NCBI GenBank assembly: GCA_026168455.1
Contig: CM047426.1
Location: 76,163,986 to 76,227,985 of the forward strand
Reading direction: 5' to 3'
DNA: 64,000 nucleotides
From: Theocolax elegans
Taxonomy: Eukaryota > Arthropoda > Insecta > Hymenoptera > Cerocephalidae
Below the pieces are notes generated by a model. It saw only the letters and a list, made by a program, of their open reading frames with translations, was not told the origin of the DNA and did not search any database. Shown one piece after another: positions 36,437 through 48,622 of the stretch. Position numbers and translations under genes: made by a program. Positions within the stretch are counted from its first letter, which is position 1, and each line of letters starts with the position of its first letter.

Positions 36437-37802
36437 GGGAATAAAATATCGCGAACTAAAATAATATATCCAGTCGACGGGACTGGTATAAAGCAACACG
36501 ATTAAGTGCGAATAAAAACACGATCGCGTGAAGTGGTACCACTTACTTTGTACGCTGCTGTAGTCGTTGGTAAACAACGACCAGCCGATCGGTTGCTTTC
36601 TCTCTCTCTCTCTCACTCTCGCTGCGGTGTCGGACGGATTGTCCGCTCGCCCGTGCACCGGGGTTGTGTGGCTGCAGGCAGATGCACGGTATAGCACCAC
36701 TCACTGCAAATGCAGGATCGGCCTGCAGTCGAAACGCACACAAAACGCACGGCACAAATCACGGCACGGCGAAGCTGAACACGGGACGCGGGGGGATCAC
36801 ACCTGTCACGTAAGAAGGTGGTTATTACTCTCTACAGTGCGCGCGAATCTCCCCCCTACCTCTCTAATGAGGTGCGTGCGCGAATCTTTCGCGCGCGAAG
36901 TTGATCCCGCCCGTGTAGCTACGACGAACCGTATATATATATATTATGCTACAAAGTAATCTTAAAACTTTTAAAATCATTTTCTTTGTCGCTAGTCTCT
37001 TTCATCACTGCATAAATTAATAATATTACTATTACGTTAAAAGATCGTCTTTTCATTAGAAATGCGGCTTGAGATTCAGTTTCGCATTTTATTTTTGGAA
37101 ATTCTTCAAAGGGCATACGATAAGGTCGACGAGTAGCTGCAATTTCTGGATCATCTACGTCCTTTGAAATTATTCTTGGAAAGTCATAAAAAATCGTTGA
37201 ACTTGTCGAAAGTATCATTGCTCTTAATGAAGTTTCTAAAATATGTATTTACTCGTTATTGAAAACTGTGATATTTATATATAATCTGTATTTCACAAGT
37301 AACACAAGTTTATTAGAAGAATTTAATCTAAAAATAGATTTAGAATTTAAAAGTTATTTGTATAGTATTACCCCTTCCATAAATCTTAAAGTTTCGTTGG
37401 CTTTCTTTAAATTATCCATACAGTTTGTAGCTTGCTGTTGTAAATCATCTATTTGCTCAATAATCCAATTGAATTCATCATCGTTTTTGTAACCAGAAGA
37501 AGTTCCAAATTTTGAATTTGCGACATCGTTTATAGGTATTATTTTATTGCCCAAATCGAATTGAGATTGAAGATGTATACCTATCGATTTAAAAATATCG
37601 TGATCCACCAGATGTTTAATATGTTTTTTTACACTTTTTCCATCTTTCTTCTGTACATTATAAAATTAAAAGGTTAAAAATTTTAAACTAAATTTAAATC
37701 TTGTATCGGGATTAAAAATATGTAATTAACAACGTCTTACATCAGTAAATTTATTGTTTTTAGATCTGTCGCTCTCTTTTACTTTTTTCGTGTTCTTTTT
37801 TG
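35215..37802 (-). pseudogene. Unidentified multi-exon host gene or gene fragment (coiled coil)
   Basis: A chain of minus-strand exons with matching splice sites: about 37802-37740 (Lys/Ser-rich), 37650-37372, 37235-37036, 36355-36281, 36201-35998 and 35360-35215. The second exon carries HLVDHDIFKSIGIHLQSQF and a coiled coil (IIEQIDDLQQQATNCMDNLK). The third reads FYDFPRIISKDVDDPEIAAT and RPYRMPFEEFPKI. The last reads KCEWRPVNDQVITKSLSQFL and ends in a Lys-rich tail at TAA. I do not recognise the family. Exon 5 reaches a TGA unless a GTGAAG donor is used, so it is unclear whether the gene is alive. A GC-rich insertion and a (TA)n tract occupy the third intron. No upstream first exon was found. 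Confidence 0.5.
36393..36960. other. (TA)n tract and GC-rich insertion inside an intron
   Basis: A (TA)n run (about 36393-36429) is followed by about 500 bp of GC-rich sequence with a (CT)n tract at 36600-36617 and CGCGCG words, ending at another short TA run (about 36933-36946). It contrasts with the AT-rich host intron around it, so it is likely an insertion of retroelement leader or promoter origin. ORFs on both strands lack motifs. Confidence 0.4.
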
Positions 37803-39430
37803 CCTTATTTTAATTGCCATCATTTTTCGCAATAAATTCATTAAAAATTTATCGTCGCCTTTAATATAAAATTAAATTGTTCATATTTTTTATTTGTAAT
37901 CATTAAAACTTAATATCTAATAATACTTGATAACTTACTTGATATCTCAATGATAATCCCATGATACTGTTTAGCGTTCGAACAATTATCCGGTCATATA
38001 AATTTCACTACAGCATTTGTTTTTAATTCTCTCTGTTTTTCGTTAAATACAATTAACCTCTCATAAACAATACACATTGATGTATCGTCGTACTTAATTA
38101 AATATTACATATCATTCATGATAACGTTTAAGAAGGCTTAAACTGCTATACAGCTTTATAAGCTATGTTTAATAGTTTGATCTCTTGACAGCTAAACAAA
38201 TGCAATTTTTTTTATTGAACACAACGACGCGAACTTTGCTACATATTTGAAATTTACTTCGATATGGAAATCGTGTGTTTGAATTTACTAGACATTTGCG
38301 ATGGAAATAAATATAGATTGCAATTACAAGCATCAAGAATCAAAGTAGAAGCAACATTTTACATTATCTTAGAATCATTTTTCAGTGAAAACTAGAGGAA
38401 TACATAATCGATTGAAAAATTAAATGAAAAATAAAAACGATATCCATTTTTTCTAAAAATGTATAATTTAGCAGACGGAAGAGTAAGAAAAAGCTTAGCT
38501 ACGTAGTTTGAAAATCCACCAGTAGGTGGCGATGCGAAAGTGTTTCCAGCTTATTAAAATATGTTTTATTTCATTCGTGGTGGAATAGGCGGTGGATTCT
38601 ATAGGAGGTGCGTGCACGATCGGGCCGTTTGCCGCACGCACATGGTACTTTCAAATGCATTGTACTATATGGACACTGAATGTAGGGTGCATTATTTGAT
38701 TAATTCTAATTACTTAACATAATGACAGCTACAAAACGGGATATAGGCATATTTTTAATATACATGTTAAGTATAAAAGAAGTACAAAAGTTGAATTTAT
38801 GATAAAATATCCTTACAATTTGAAAAATACGATATGAAATATAACCTCTCTTTGTTAATAGGCAACAACGAATTAATTTAATTTTGTAAAAACTGGACTG
38901 TCTTAAGATATGCAGTGCAGACACATACTTACGTTCACGATATTGGTAAAAGTTGGAATACTAAAAAAGCAGACAAAAATGCACGACAAAAGATTAAAAG
39001 ATAAATACGATGGATACTAAGACGGTAGGAAGCTTGTATCATATATTAGGGATGGAAATAAACGTTTTTCCGTTATGCGTCAGTTCTAAAAAAGAATGCG
39101 TTGCCACTTTTATCACTTTTATTTGAAATACCGTAGCTTGTTGGATTTTTTATGTCAATTAAGTTAGTTTAACGTTGGCTATATAGTAACCGCAAATTTC
39201 AAAATTTAATATCAATAAGGACAAAATGATTGTAAGAAAATAAAAATCAATTCCACTCCAGAACATTATGTAGTTATAATTTAGTAGCTGTTCGACGGAT
39301 ACCTGCGACGCGAGACAATCTCAGCGACGCGCCGAGCGTGTTTCACCTCGCAGGTTATCCGCGACAATAATGAATCGCCGCAGCCTTCCGAGAAAAAGTA
39401 TTTTGTGTGTATATATTACTAAAAATAAAC
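37803..39430. other. AT-rich sequence without recognisable genes
   Basis: No exon, repeat or RNA gene recognised. A GC-rich patch at about 39297-39400 (GCGACGCGAGAC...) immediately precedes the dispersed repeat copy 2 but has no partner before copy 1. Confidence 0.45.
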
Positions 39431-40264
39431 TAATGGTACATATTTTTTTATGAGGAATGAAGGGTACTAAAACTACAAAGTATATGAGTTAAACGGCGGT
39501 AATGAAAATTGAACTGGATTAAAAATTTAACTATACAATAATAGATCATTTTTTAATTTCATTGAAAATCATAATGTATGTAACACTGATAAGAAAATTG
39601 TAATTTTAGTAGATAAATATGCGTAACTTTTGTTATAATTAATTATAAATCAAAATTTACAATTAAATTGCAATACAAATCAAAGTGAAAATTGAAAAGT
39701 ACAATACCGACTAACATTTGGTTACCATAAGGTGTACGTGCAGTACATGTTACCATAAACTGTACGTAGAGAATACGTTACCATAAAGTGTACGTACAGT
39801 ACACGTTACCATAAAGTACAAATACAGTAATACAGAACAAATAAAGTGTACGCAAAGTGCAGATTTAGTGCATACATGCTATTACTTTAATTTTTTTAAT
39901 TAATATTACACATGTATAATACAAGAATAATTTGCAAATATAATTTGCCATTTCTCCAGATAATCAGATAAACCAATTAGATACGTTTATAAGTTTTGCA
40001 GTAACCTATTCATTTACTTTTACAGTAATTTTATATTTTTTACAATCAATTTTGTAATTACTTTTACTAGCGTTGTGTTCTATATCTTATATTACGTTAA
40101 CGCTTGTTAGCGCCATCTGTGGGCATGCAACTTAATATGTATTAGTATATAATATAGAGGGCGCCACAGATGATTTCTGTTAAGTTAATTTTATATAGGG
40201 TATCGATAAAACAGATAGCGCGGACCTGCACAACAATGTTTTATCGGGTACGACATCCCCTTAA
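39431..40264. repeat. Dispersed repeat, copy 2 (pairs with 17878-18721)
   Basis: Same orientation and same ends as copy 1, about 95 percent similar by eye. After its final CCCCTTAA the sequence goes straight into unrelated GGTATATGG, with no MITE A. It therefore serves as the empty-site reference for MITE A. The internal 28-bp motif (TACCATAAAGTGTACG) is also present. Confidence 0.8.
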
Positions 40265-40475
40265 GGTATATGGCGTACTATCCATATCGTATAGCAAGTT
40301 ATGAAGTAATTTATATATACTTATAGATACATCATTACGTTCAAATAATAATTTTTCGTTATAAAATTTTATTCTGAATTACATTTTTTTCATATAATTA
40401 TAATATCTAAATGATTAACTAGAGAGAAATAAGTATTATTAAAAGATGTTTTAATATTTTTATTAAGAGATTGGA

Positions 40476-42284
40476 AATTCCTGTATCTACACTACGCAGA
40501 TGGGAACGATTACGCAGACATCGCGAATTTGAGCGCAATAATGTTGTAGTTGAACACAATAATCCTGTAGAGGATGGAGCAAATGACATAGAAAGAATGG
40601 AAGAAGTACTATGAAATTGTGTATTTCATTATTTATTCTAATAATTTTTTTAAAAGTAAAGTAAATTTTTATCGTTATAAGTGTTAATACATTTATTAAC
40701 CTAAAAGTTTATTTAAATCTAACTCTTTTATACATTGGGCTTTTTTGTTTTCCGTTTTTACTATATGTTTTCTTTCGATTAATTATTGACGAATTAATGG
40801 CGAGTAAATACTTAAAATCTGTTAAGAAGCAAACGTAAAATTAGATTTTTTATGTACAAATTCTTGCGTTTGTTTCATTTCATCTTGTAAAAATTTTATA
40901 TATAGGATTTGGAAAGTGCATTAAGCAATGAAGATGACGAAAACAATCGAAATTTCGAGATATCTCAATCGGAGGATTCATTCTACGACAGCTTTTCAGA
41001 ATTTGAAGATAAGGAGAACGATGTTGATGAAATATATGAAGTGGCTGAGGATCATTATAATTGGATGGATATGAAAATTGATGAAAACTCCGATAGTACG
41101 TTAGACGAAGCAATACATGAAATATTAGATTTTTTTTAAAACTAAGTTAAAAAAAGAAGATTTAGTTAAACTTTTACAATTAATTCAGAAATTTACTCCA
41201 AAGCCGAATAATATACCAAAAACTAAATATTGTTTCATGAAATTGCTCGAAAAAATAACGCTTAATTGTAAGGTAATCAGAAAACATCGCATGTGTGAAA
41301 ATTGTTGTTATTATATAGGTCTTTATAGTGCTCAAGATAAAATGATTAGTTGTAAAAATTGTAGTAGTAGCGATGTCAATGGTATTTTTGTTGAGTACAA
41401 TTTAAAGTCTTTATTAATCGATGTTTTTGAAACTAGAAATCTAGGCAAATTGATAAAAAATTATAATGATTTAGTTTGTACTCAAAATCCTGAGTACGTA
41501 TACGACATAACATCAGGTTCCAAATATCGAGAACTTAAACAAGTTCATATTCCTAAGGACTATGATGCACTTTTACTATGGAATACTGATGGCGTACCCG
41601 TAACAAATGGACAAGTTTGGTTAGTACAAACTGAAGTTGGAAACATAGCTCCTGAACATAGAAGAAATTTTCAATTTATACAAGGAATTTACTATAGTAA
41701 AATTAAAAAACATTAAATCTTTTTTTAAACCTTTTGTGGATACAATAAAGGAAATGTATACAGGAATTAGTTGGATTGATGCGGAAAATAAAATTTTAAG
41801 ATAAAGTACCATTTTAGGTTCTATATCTACGTTAGATTTACCAGGTAGAGCAGAGGTTCAGAATATAATGCAGTACAATGGAGAGTATAGATGCACCTTT
41901 TGCGAAGACACAGACCAAACGTGTGAAACTAGTTTAGGCCATAACAGAGTTTTTCCTTTAAAATTAGACGCTGTAACTCCTCGAACTCCCGAACGGATGC
42001 TTCTACAAGCACAGCAAGCAGTTCAAGAAAATTTGGAACATGTCAAAGGAGTCAAGGGCCCTTCAATATGTGTACTCATTCCAAAATTTTATACCGCTCG
42101 TTCGTTTGTGCCCGACTATAAGCACGCAATTCTACTGGGAATATTTAGAGTGCCACTTGCGCTTTGGTTTGGCCCTAAAATTAAAAATACTCCATACTAC
42201 GTAAAAAAGTCAGTCAGGGATGAGATTAATCGAGAACTTAAAAATTTTCCTCCAGATATTGTAACTCGAATCCCAAGAATTTAA
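40476..42284 (+). pseudogene. EnSpm/CACTA-type transposase, spliced, broken
   Basis: A DDE-type transposase of the animal EnSpm/CACTA group. Exon 1 (about 40476-40606) reads STLRRWERLRRH and ends at a GTACTA donor. Exon 2 starts at 40906 after TATATATAG and is acidic (ESALSNEDDE...). A slip in a T8 run near 41135 moves the frame to CENCCYYIG and CKNCSSSD (zinc-binding), then LLWNTDGVPV, the first catalytic region. Another slip near 41710 and a TAA at about 41802 precede LPGRAEVQNIMQYNGEYRC, TFCED and VKGVKGPS, typical of the transposase core. The frame stops at PPDIVTRIPRI, short of the usual C-terminus. Two slips and one stop make it non-functional. Confidence 0.65.
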
Positions 42285-44640
42285 AAATACATTCACAATT
42301 GATGTAAAAAACTATACGGATTAAATAAATGCTCAAATAATGTAGTTTATTGCTATTTTTGTCAATTTCGATAGCTTAGCGCTTGATCTATAGTATCTGT
42401 AAATTTCAGCTCTTAATATAAATAAAAAAAGTCATAATTAATGTTTAAGAAAAAAAATTACCTCAGTTCCGGGGCATCGTACAACAATCAGTATTAGCTT
42501 AAAATTTGCAGAAAATTCCTAGTAATTTAATGATCAATATGTCGGATTCGATATATAAAGTTTTTCATGGTATTTTTAATTGTTAAGAATCTGTGACGTT
42601 GCACTTTTGATTCTTAACGAGTCGTTCCCGTAGTACAGCATGTCACTATGGCTTACAACAAATAAATAATAATAACTAATTAATAATTATTACCCGGTAA
42701 CACTTTTAATTAATTGGGCGCCAGTTACCGGTAAAACTAACATCAAGCCTATTCAGGGTCGCGGGCTCCACGTTGCCATCACGGGAAAGATGGCGGAACC
42801 ACGTTGTAGGAATTTGGATATTTTACTCGGGTTATAATTATCAATACTTTAATTATCAATAATTTTATATACAGTAATTACAAACGCATTCAGAAATCCC
42901 GCTGATCTATTGTTCAATATTTTACATATGAGTTATAACGCGCAATTCAGTAATTCGTCGCAAAACGCTAAAGAAAATATAATAATAAATTCATGTTTGA
43001 CTTGACCGCTACCGCTAATCCTCATACTGTTTACTAAATCAATTAAATTATCGATCTTCTATTTTACAATATTTACGGAACGTCCTTTTATCACACTCTC
43101 ATACCTTACAATACGCCGTACTTCCTCACTCACCGCAATTCGAGAACTCTCCTTTTTACGAATGAATTATCTCTCTCCTGACTCGATATCTAACCCTTGA
43201 ATTTCGGGTGTCTCTCGCTCCGACTGACCGTTCAATAACTATTAACTCTTCTCAATACTTCGACTTTCTTTCAACCTCAGCAGATCTCAAAAATGGCTAC
43301 TTTGATACTATTTCTCTCTCAACACGTCTATTCTATACAGCAGTTGGGGAAGGAGTCTCTTCCTTCTTCTCGATTCATATTATCCGCTACCGATAGTGGA
43401 GCTAGTTGTTCTCCCTTTCCGCTATCATATCCGCCAGATCGGTGGTAGTAGACGTACCGATAATCGTCCGTAACGCCACCTATTTTCCTTCCAATTCCGC
43501 TAGTGTATGTTCGCCATTTTATTTTATCCGCTATCTGTACATATTCGCCAACGCCTCCACCAATGCACCGAGACAGCTGTCTATCTCCTTTCCTCTTACA
43601 TGGGTACGCGTGAATATCGGACCGTTCGTAGTCGTTCCCCCTCTGGCGCACTGCTCTCACCTATACTCGACGTGGGCGTGCTGTGTGCGCGCCGTCACTC
43701 TCTTACTCGACGCACGCGGTCAACATCTCTCTATCTCTCTCGGTTTTGCGCGCGCACGCGGTGATCGGTGCCGTCGGCAGTTCTTACGGTGTCGCCACGG
43801 GACGGTGTATCCAATTATATACACGGGCTACCACGATGTCGTCAGCTGCTTCGCTCATACTTGATACTCGTACACGGTCTGTCCGGTGCTATGTGTAATT
43901 GTTAACCGCCAATCCTTCCCTTGTATCCATCATCCTCAACAAACCGAAATATTCCTTTTTATTATTCTCGCATAAACTCTCATTCACGATTTTCCGGTAA
44001 TGAGAGTGGCTCGAGCTGGTATCTATAAACTACCGCAGTCCTAACCTCACCTGTCACTTTTCTACATCCATCTCTCTCACACCATCTCATCCCTATTACT
44101 AAACAAATACTTATTTCCTTAATTAATTAAGTAAGGCTTGCCTCACAAATCTTAAACTTTAAGGTCACTTTTAAACAAATTGCGCTTAAAAAATAAACTT
44201 TTTATTTATAGTACGTTATAGTACAACTCTTCAAGAGTAAAATAAGCCGAAACGGAAGTATATGGGATGCCTGTCCGGTGTAGAAATTAGATTTTCCGGA
44301 AACGTCTTTTTACATAATAAATAAAATTGTTTAAAAACTACTGAAAATTTAGGGATAAAATGTATACCTTTGTTTTTAAGACAATGAAAACCTTTGATAA
44401 TACCTATAATAAAAGTATTTAGAAGCAATAATTATTAAATTACATGAAATTGAAAAAAAGGCTGATTCTGACAATGTTTTGTTTATTGCAAAAAAACTAA
44501 TAAACAAAATGAAACTTAACAAGGCTAACTTTGTAAATAATTTAAAGACCTAGTTAAGTATTCTTTACTTTTTTCAATAGGAGTAACGGTTTCAAACTTA
44601 CAAGGGAAAAACCTGATTTTCGTACTTTCTCGAATTATTT
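42285..44640. repeat. 3' flank of the EnSpm-type element, split by an insertion
   Basis: Non-coding sequence shared with 33830-34475 in inverted orientation, continuous apart from the 1.5 kb insertion at 42592-44146. No clear terminal CACTA repeat could be placed, and the right limit is where similarity to the other copy ends. Confidence 0.65.
42592..44146. mobile_element. 1.5 kb insertion element, copy 2
   Basis: The inverted partner of 23814-25318. Flanks are GAATC (42587-42591) and AAATC (44147-44151). The uninterrupted partner locus at about 34315-34325 reads GATATC in the corresponding place, so the duplicated target was about 5-6 bp. The GC-rich core is diverged from copy 1 by scattered substitutions and small indels. 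ORFs at 43406-43864 correspond to the antisense ORFs of copy 1 but neither has a recognisable motif. Confidence 0.75.
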
Positions 44641-45069
44641 AAACAATGTTCCACCACCTGCAACTGACCGCACACATATACCCCAATATCCCTACATCCT
44701 GACCTACAACTTCTAATAATAAAACTGCCTCTTAAAATGTTTTTTCAAAATGACCCTATTAAAAAACTGAGTTACAATTTGCGGCTAATATATTGCAAAA
44801 TCATAAAGGCAAATAATATTAGATAAAAACCAATTTTTAAAAATTGTAGTAAATTTATATTATATGTAATTTTTGCTTTTAGATAATAAATAACTATAAA
44901 AAATACTGCAAGGTTTTATAATTATATTTATCGATATAAACTTCTATGTTAATCTGAAGAAGATAAGTAAAATAAATGGAATAAATGATAATAATGTTAC
45001 AAAAATTCTATTGTATATAAAGCGATGTTTCATTGGCTTACAAAGAGACTTTTATATGTTTCGGAAACG
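44641..45069. other. AT-rich spacer
   Basis: No gene or repeat recognised between the EnSpm flank and the foldback element. Confidence 0.45.
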
Positions 45070-45637
45070 GACCGTGCTCAGCTTGTAGTATATGTTTCCT
45101 AATATAAAATAGACGCAGATCCTAGCAATCGTTTTTTCAATTTATACGCTGTTAGAGAAAAATTTACAAAAAAACGCTTCACTTTTAATGCTTGTAACTT
45201 GGAAACTGTCAAATACTAAAACCAAAGTTTAATAAAAAGCAGTGATAAAGTAGATATAACTTTAAAAGAATTACGCTCAAATCCGTTAGAATGTAGTAGA
45301 GTTATAGCCAAATTAAAAATTAGACACTACAAATTTTATTGATTTTTTAAGCAAAATTTATTCATATCTTAATTCAACTATGACTTTGCTCCTTTCTAGC
45401 GGATTTAAGCGTATGTTTTTTAAATTATATCTATTTTATCTCAGCTTTTTATTAAACTTTGGTTTGAGTATTAATATTTGAAACTTTAGAAGTTACAAAC
45501 ATATAAAGTGACGCATTACTTTTTTTGTAAATTTTTCTTTAACAGCGAATAACTTTTAAATAGACGATTGTTAGGGTGCACGGCTCTGGCTTTTTTCATA
45601 TTTTTATATTAGAAAATATATACTACAAGTTGAGCAT
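45070..45637. repeat. Foldback element of about 570 bp
   Basis: Inverted arms of about 250 bp. The outer part reads GCTCAGCTTGTAGTATATG at about 45074 and, complemented, GCTCAACTTGTAGTATATA from about 45635. The inner parts match along CGCTGTTAGAGAAAAATTTAC and AAACCAAAGTTTAATAAAAA. A middle of about 70 bp separates the arms. It shares the AAGTAGATA/CTCAAATC module with the foldback at 19.7-21.6 kb, so the two may be related. No transposase. Confidence 0.7.
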
Positions 45638-46510
45638 GAACCTTATCAGACAAACTTATTAAATCTAAAGATAAATTACAGACTAAATAACAATATTTTT
45701 TACAATTACCAAACAAACATAAATAAATAAAGCATTGAATTACCTTTAATAATAAGTCTACTATTGACTATATAGTCAAAATTTTAAAAGCCAAAGTTTG
45801 AGATTCGCGGTAATATAAATATTACTTATCCGGAGTCGCCCCATGGATAACCCAGCCGATCTCCAGGTCTGGTAATCTCCTGTATATATGCTATTCGTTG
45901 CGAATAGATTGTATGTCGATATCCATCACAAACATAAATATATGAAATTATATTAATGCACAGCTACGCTAGGCCTTGTAGGTATCAATCATCGCTCGAG
46001 GAGTAAAATTTCATTTTACGCCCTTGATACAAAAACTTTTATTTAATATTTGAAAACCTTCTTTCAGGAAAATAGCAGCATTTCAGAAAAAATGTTTTAG
46101 TGCATTACGCATTTTAGTAAAAAATTAATAAAATATCTTTTATATATATAATACAAAAATTCAAATATTGATTTATAAATATAAAGATATTCATAAAAAA
46201 AGATTAGAACATGTATGAAATAAAAAACAAATAATTTTAATAAAATAAAAAGTAATTTTTTTTATTGAATGGAGAAATTCAGAGATATTAATTGTATTTA
46301 TCTCATTAAACTTTAAAAATTATACACAAGTTATTTTTTGTTGAATAGTAGTTTCCATATTTAGTTCCATTAAATAAAACGAAATTTAAAATTAAATCAA
46401 CTTAACTGCTTATTTTTACCTTTCATTAATAAAAACTATAAGTAGCTGGGGCAAAGAGGATTCTAAGCCATTTACCATCAGAGCAGGTTCTGATCCGTGC
46501 TAAATGTTTC
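45638..46510. other. AT-rich sequence without recognisable genes
   Basis: Mostly AT-rich, with no ORF of interest. It leads into a GC-richer repeat near 46.5 kb. Confidence 0.45.
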
Positions 46511-46534
46511 CTGTCTTACCGACCGATGGTAATA

Positions 46535-46690
46535 CCGACGCAACCTACTTTACCAAACCCTGGCATATCCATACGCGCGCCCCAAATTAGAACCTGCTTT
46601 ACTACGGCATATCAATGCAAGCGCCCCCTAAATCTAACCTACTTTATGATGGTATGGCATATCGATGCGACGTCCCCCATCGGCACGCGC
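46535..46690. repeat. Short tandem repeat, about 3 units of 50 bp
   Basis: Three units each contain AACCT(A/G)CTTTA, then GGCATATC(C/A/G)AT(A/G)CG and CCCC: about 46540, 46590 and 46636. An ORF across it (46526-46765) is a by-product of the repeat. Confidence 0.55.
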
Positions 46691-46879
46691 GCGCGCCTTT
46701 TAGATTTTGCCAACGCGAGTGCCATTTTGGATGAAAATACTCAACCGATGATTTCGTCGACATAATCTACTATATTGACGTTGACGTTAATAATTAATTA
46801 TAGTTATTAATGATATGTAGGAATGGAAAGATGGTGATAAAAAAAATACTTAGTCTATGTTTGTAAGATATTTATTTAT

Positions 46880-48253
46880 TCTTTCAAATAACATTTATAC
46901 AAGCTAATAGTGTTATATTGTACAATACAATCATGCAATATTAAGCAGTAAGCAGTAGTTCCTGCAGGAATATTATTTTTAACTTCAAATTCTAGATGTA
47001 CATCGACAGCAGCTTGCTTCAGTCTTTCGTTTTGTTTTCAACAATCGATAACAATTAGTGGTGCAATGGTTTTAAACTTATTTCTAGTTAATAGTGGATC
47101 TACAATATTGTCTTTGTTATATTAAACATTTTGAAATTTTGCATACATATCATACAAGAGAGCATACTGATTATGTGATACATCAAGATTTAGGTTTCCA
47201 TAAGGATAATATTGTTATAGTTTTATATTGGTAATGTCGTAATGATCAAACCTACTTGCATTCATGGAATTTATATTTTTTCAATTAGTTTAAAATGCTA
47301 CGATTACAAATCTTGGTTTTTCCAATTGATTAGTTGTTTTTACAATCCATATGTATTGTGATGTTAATGGAAGCATTGGATATTCATACAATTCGCAAGA
47401 CCGGAAGCTCATAGCTATCATGGATAGCATATATGTATTTTACGTCGGTCTGACATTACTATGTAAGGCATCAACAATTCTATACGATTTAAGTGAATCT
47501 TGAATGATCCGTAGACATTTCTATCATTTACTTCACAAGATTCTTGTACAACAGTATTTAAGTCATTTCTAGATCTCATAAGAATGAGTTCATGTTTAAC
47601 ATTAACAACAATTTTTCGATAATCTTCAGTGAATCCTAAAATCATAGACAATGGTATAGAAACGTCAAAATGTCAATTATTATCAGTTATTTGATGTTTT
47701 TCTATAACATCTATCCACCCGGTATTTTCTAAACATTTGCTTTGATTGGGACTGTAGGAGACGTAACCTTTCATAAGACTAGTTAGTCCTACATTTTTAC
47801 ATCTATCGATTTCTATCGTATTAATTTCACATCGAATTTCTTCGAATAAATGGCAAATAGCATTATTTACTAAAGTTGTGTGAGATAATGCAGTTCCATC
47901 AGCTTTTGTTATTTTTCCACAAATGTGAACTTTTATATGATAAAAGGCATAGATCTTGATGTTGTATGGATATACGAATCTCATCACTATTTCTGAATGC
48001 TAGTGAAGTGTATGGCTGATATGCATGTATTTCTTGATGTGCTATCGATTCATCAAAGACAACTGGTGACTGTACATTTAGTATTTCTTCCATTTCGTTG
48101 ACGACAGCAGCAAATTAAAGTGCAAGTTGTTTTTTGTTGTTTAGTCTTCTTTTCCTTATGTCGACGATTCTGAGACTCAGGCTCCTCAGAAATTGAATGT
48201 TTTGACGTGTTAGTCTTTTGACTGTCTGACGACGATTGATCGTCTGACGGCAT
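46880..48253 (-). pseudogene. Polinton/adintovirus-like major capsid-like protein, broken
   Basis: A long minus-strand reading region, broken by a frameshift near 47950, an in-frame TGA at 47673-47675 and more lesions below 47418. It starts with a Ser/Lys-rich segment (from 48253) leading to MEEILNVQSPVVFDESIAH (48093). Later landmarks are KADGTALSHTTLVNNAICHL, MKGYVSYSPNQS and SMILGFTEDYRKIVVNVKHE. I recognise this as a protein repeatedly found beside retroviral-type integrases in arthropod genomes. A double-jelly-roll capsid role is inferred from that company rather than from a visible motif. The neighbouring PLA2-like gene and divergent integrase support a Polinton-type origin. It is not functional. 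Confidence 0.55.
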
Positions 48254-48359
48254 GGTGACGAATTAATGTACCCTCGACCAAACTTAGCATTAAAAACAAT
48301 TTCTATCACGTCAATTTTTTTAAATGTAAGCGAATTGTGATAACCTCACCACGAAGATT

Positions 48360-48622
48360 TACTAAGTCGTCGCTAAAACTCGATTGGTAGCGTTTCTAGC
48401 AGCAATATTTTCCTGGTTCTGTGAGTAAGCAATATCGTGTTCCTTACTAGAAGCAACCAATGGATTAATACCAGGATCTCCCCGTTCTAACCTCTTTCTT
48501 AATTTACTACCTTGTTTACAATATTGATAGCTTTTGGTACATGCAGTTCGAATGGTAATTTATTAATAAGTTTATTTAGTGCACCTTTACGTTTCTGAAC
48601 AATCATTTCACTCCAGACGTTC
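48360..48622 (-). pseudogene. Phospholipase A2-like minor capsid domain, broken
   Basis: The minus strand reads KLINKLPFELHVPK, then after a one-base slip near 48533 it continues with RLERGDPGINPLVASS and KEHDIAYSQNQEN to a stop near 48360. The spacing GDPGINPL...HDIAY is the signature of the parvovirus-type secreted phospholipase A2 fold, where HD is the catalytic pair. The upstream calcium loop normally reads YCGPG; here it is altered (YCKQG). In capsids this domain serves membrane escape. It sits just upstream of the capsid-like frame on the same strand, as expected for a virion-protein cluster. Slip and loop change show it is dead. Confidence 0.6.

Noticed and set aside
36570..36960. Plus-strand ORF of 130 codons in the GC-rich insertion
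   Set aside because: Overlaps ORFs on the other strand; rich in CT-repeat-derived residues; no motif.
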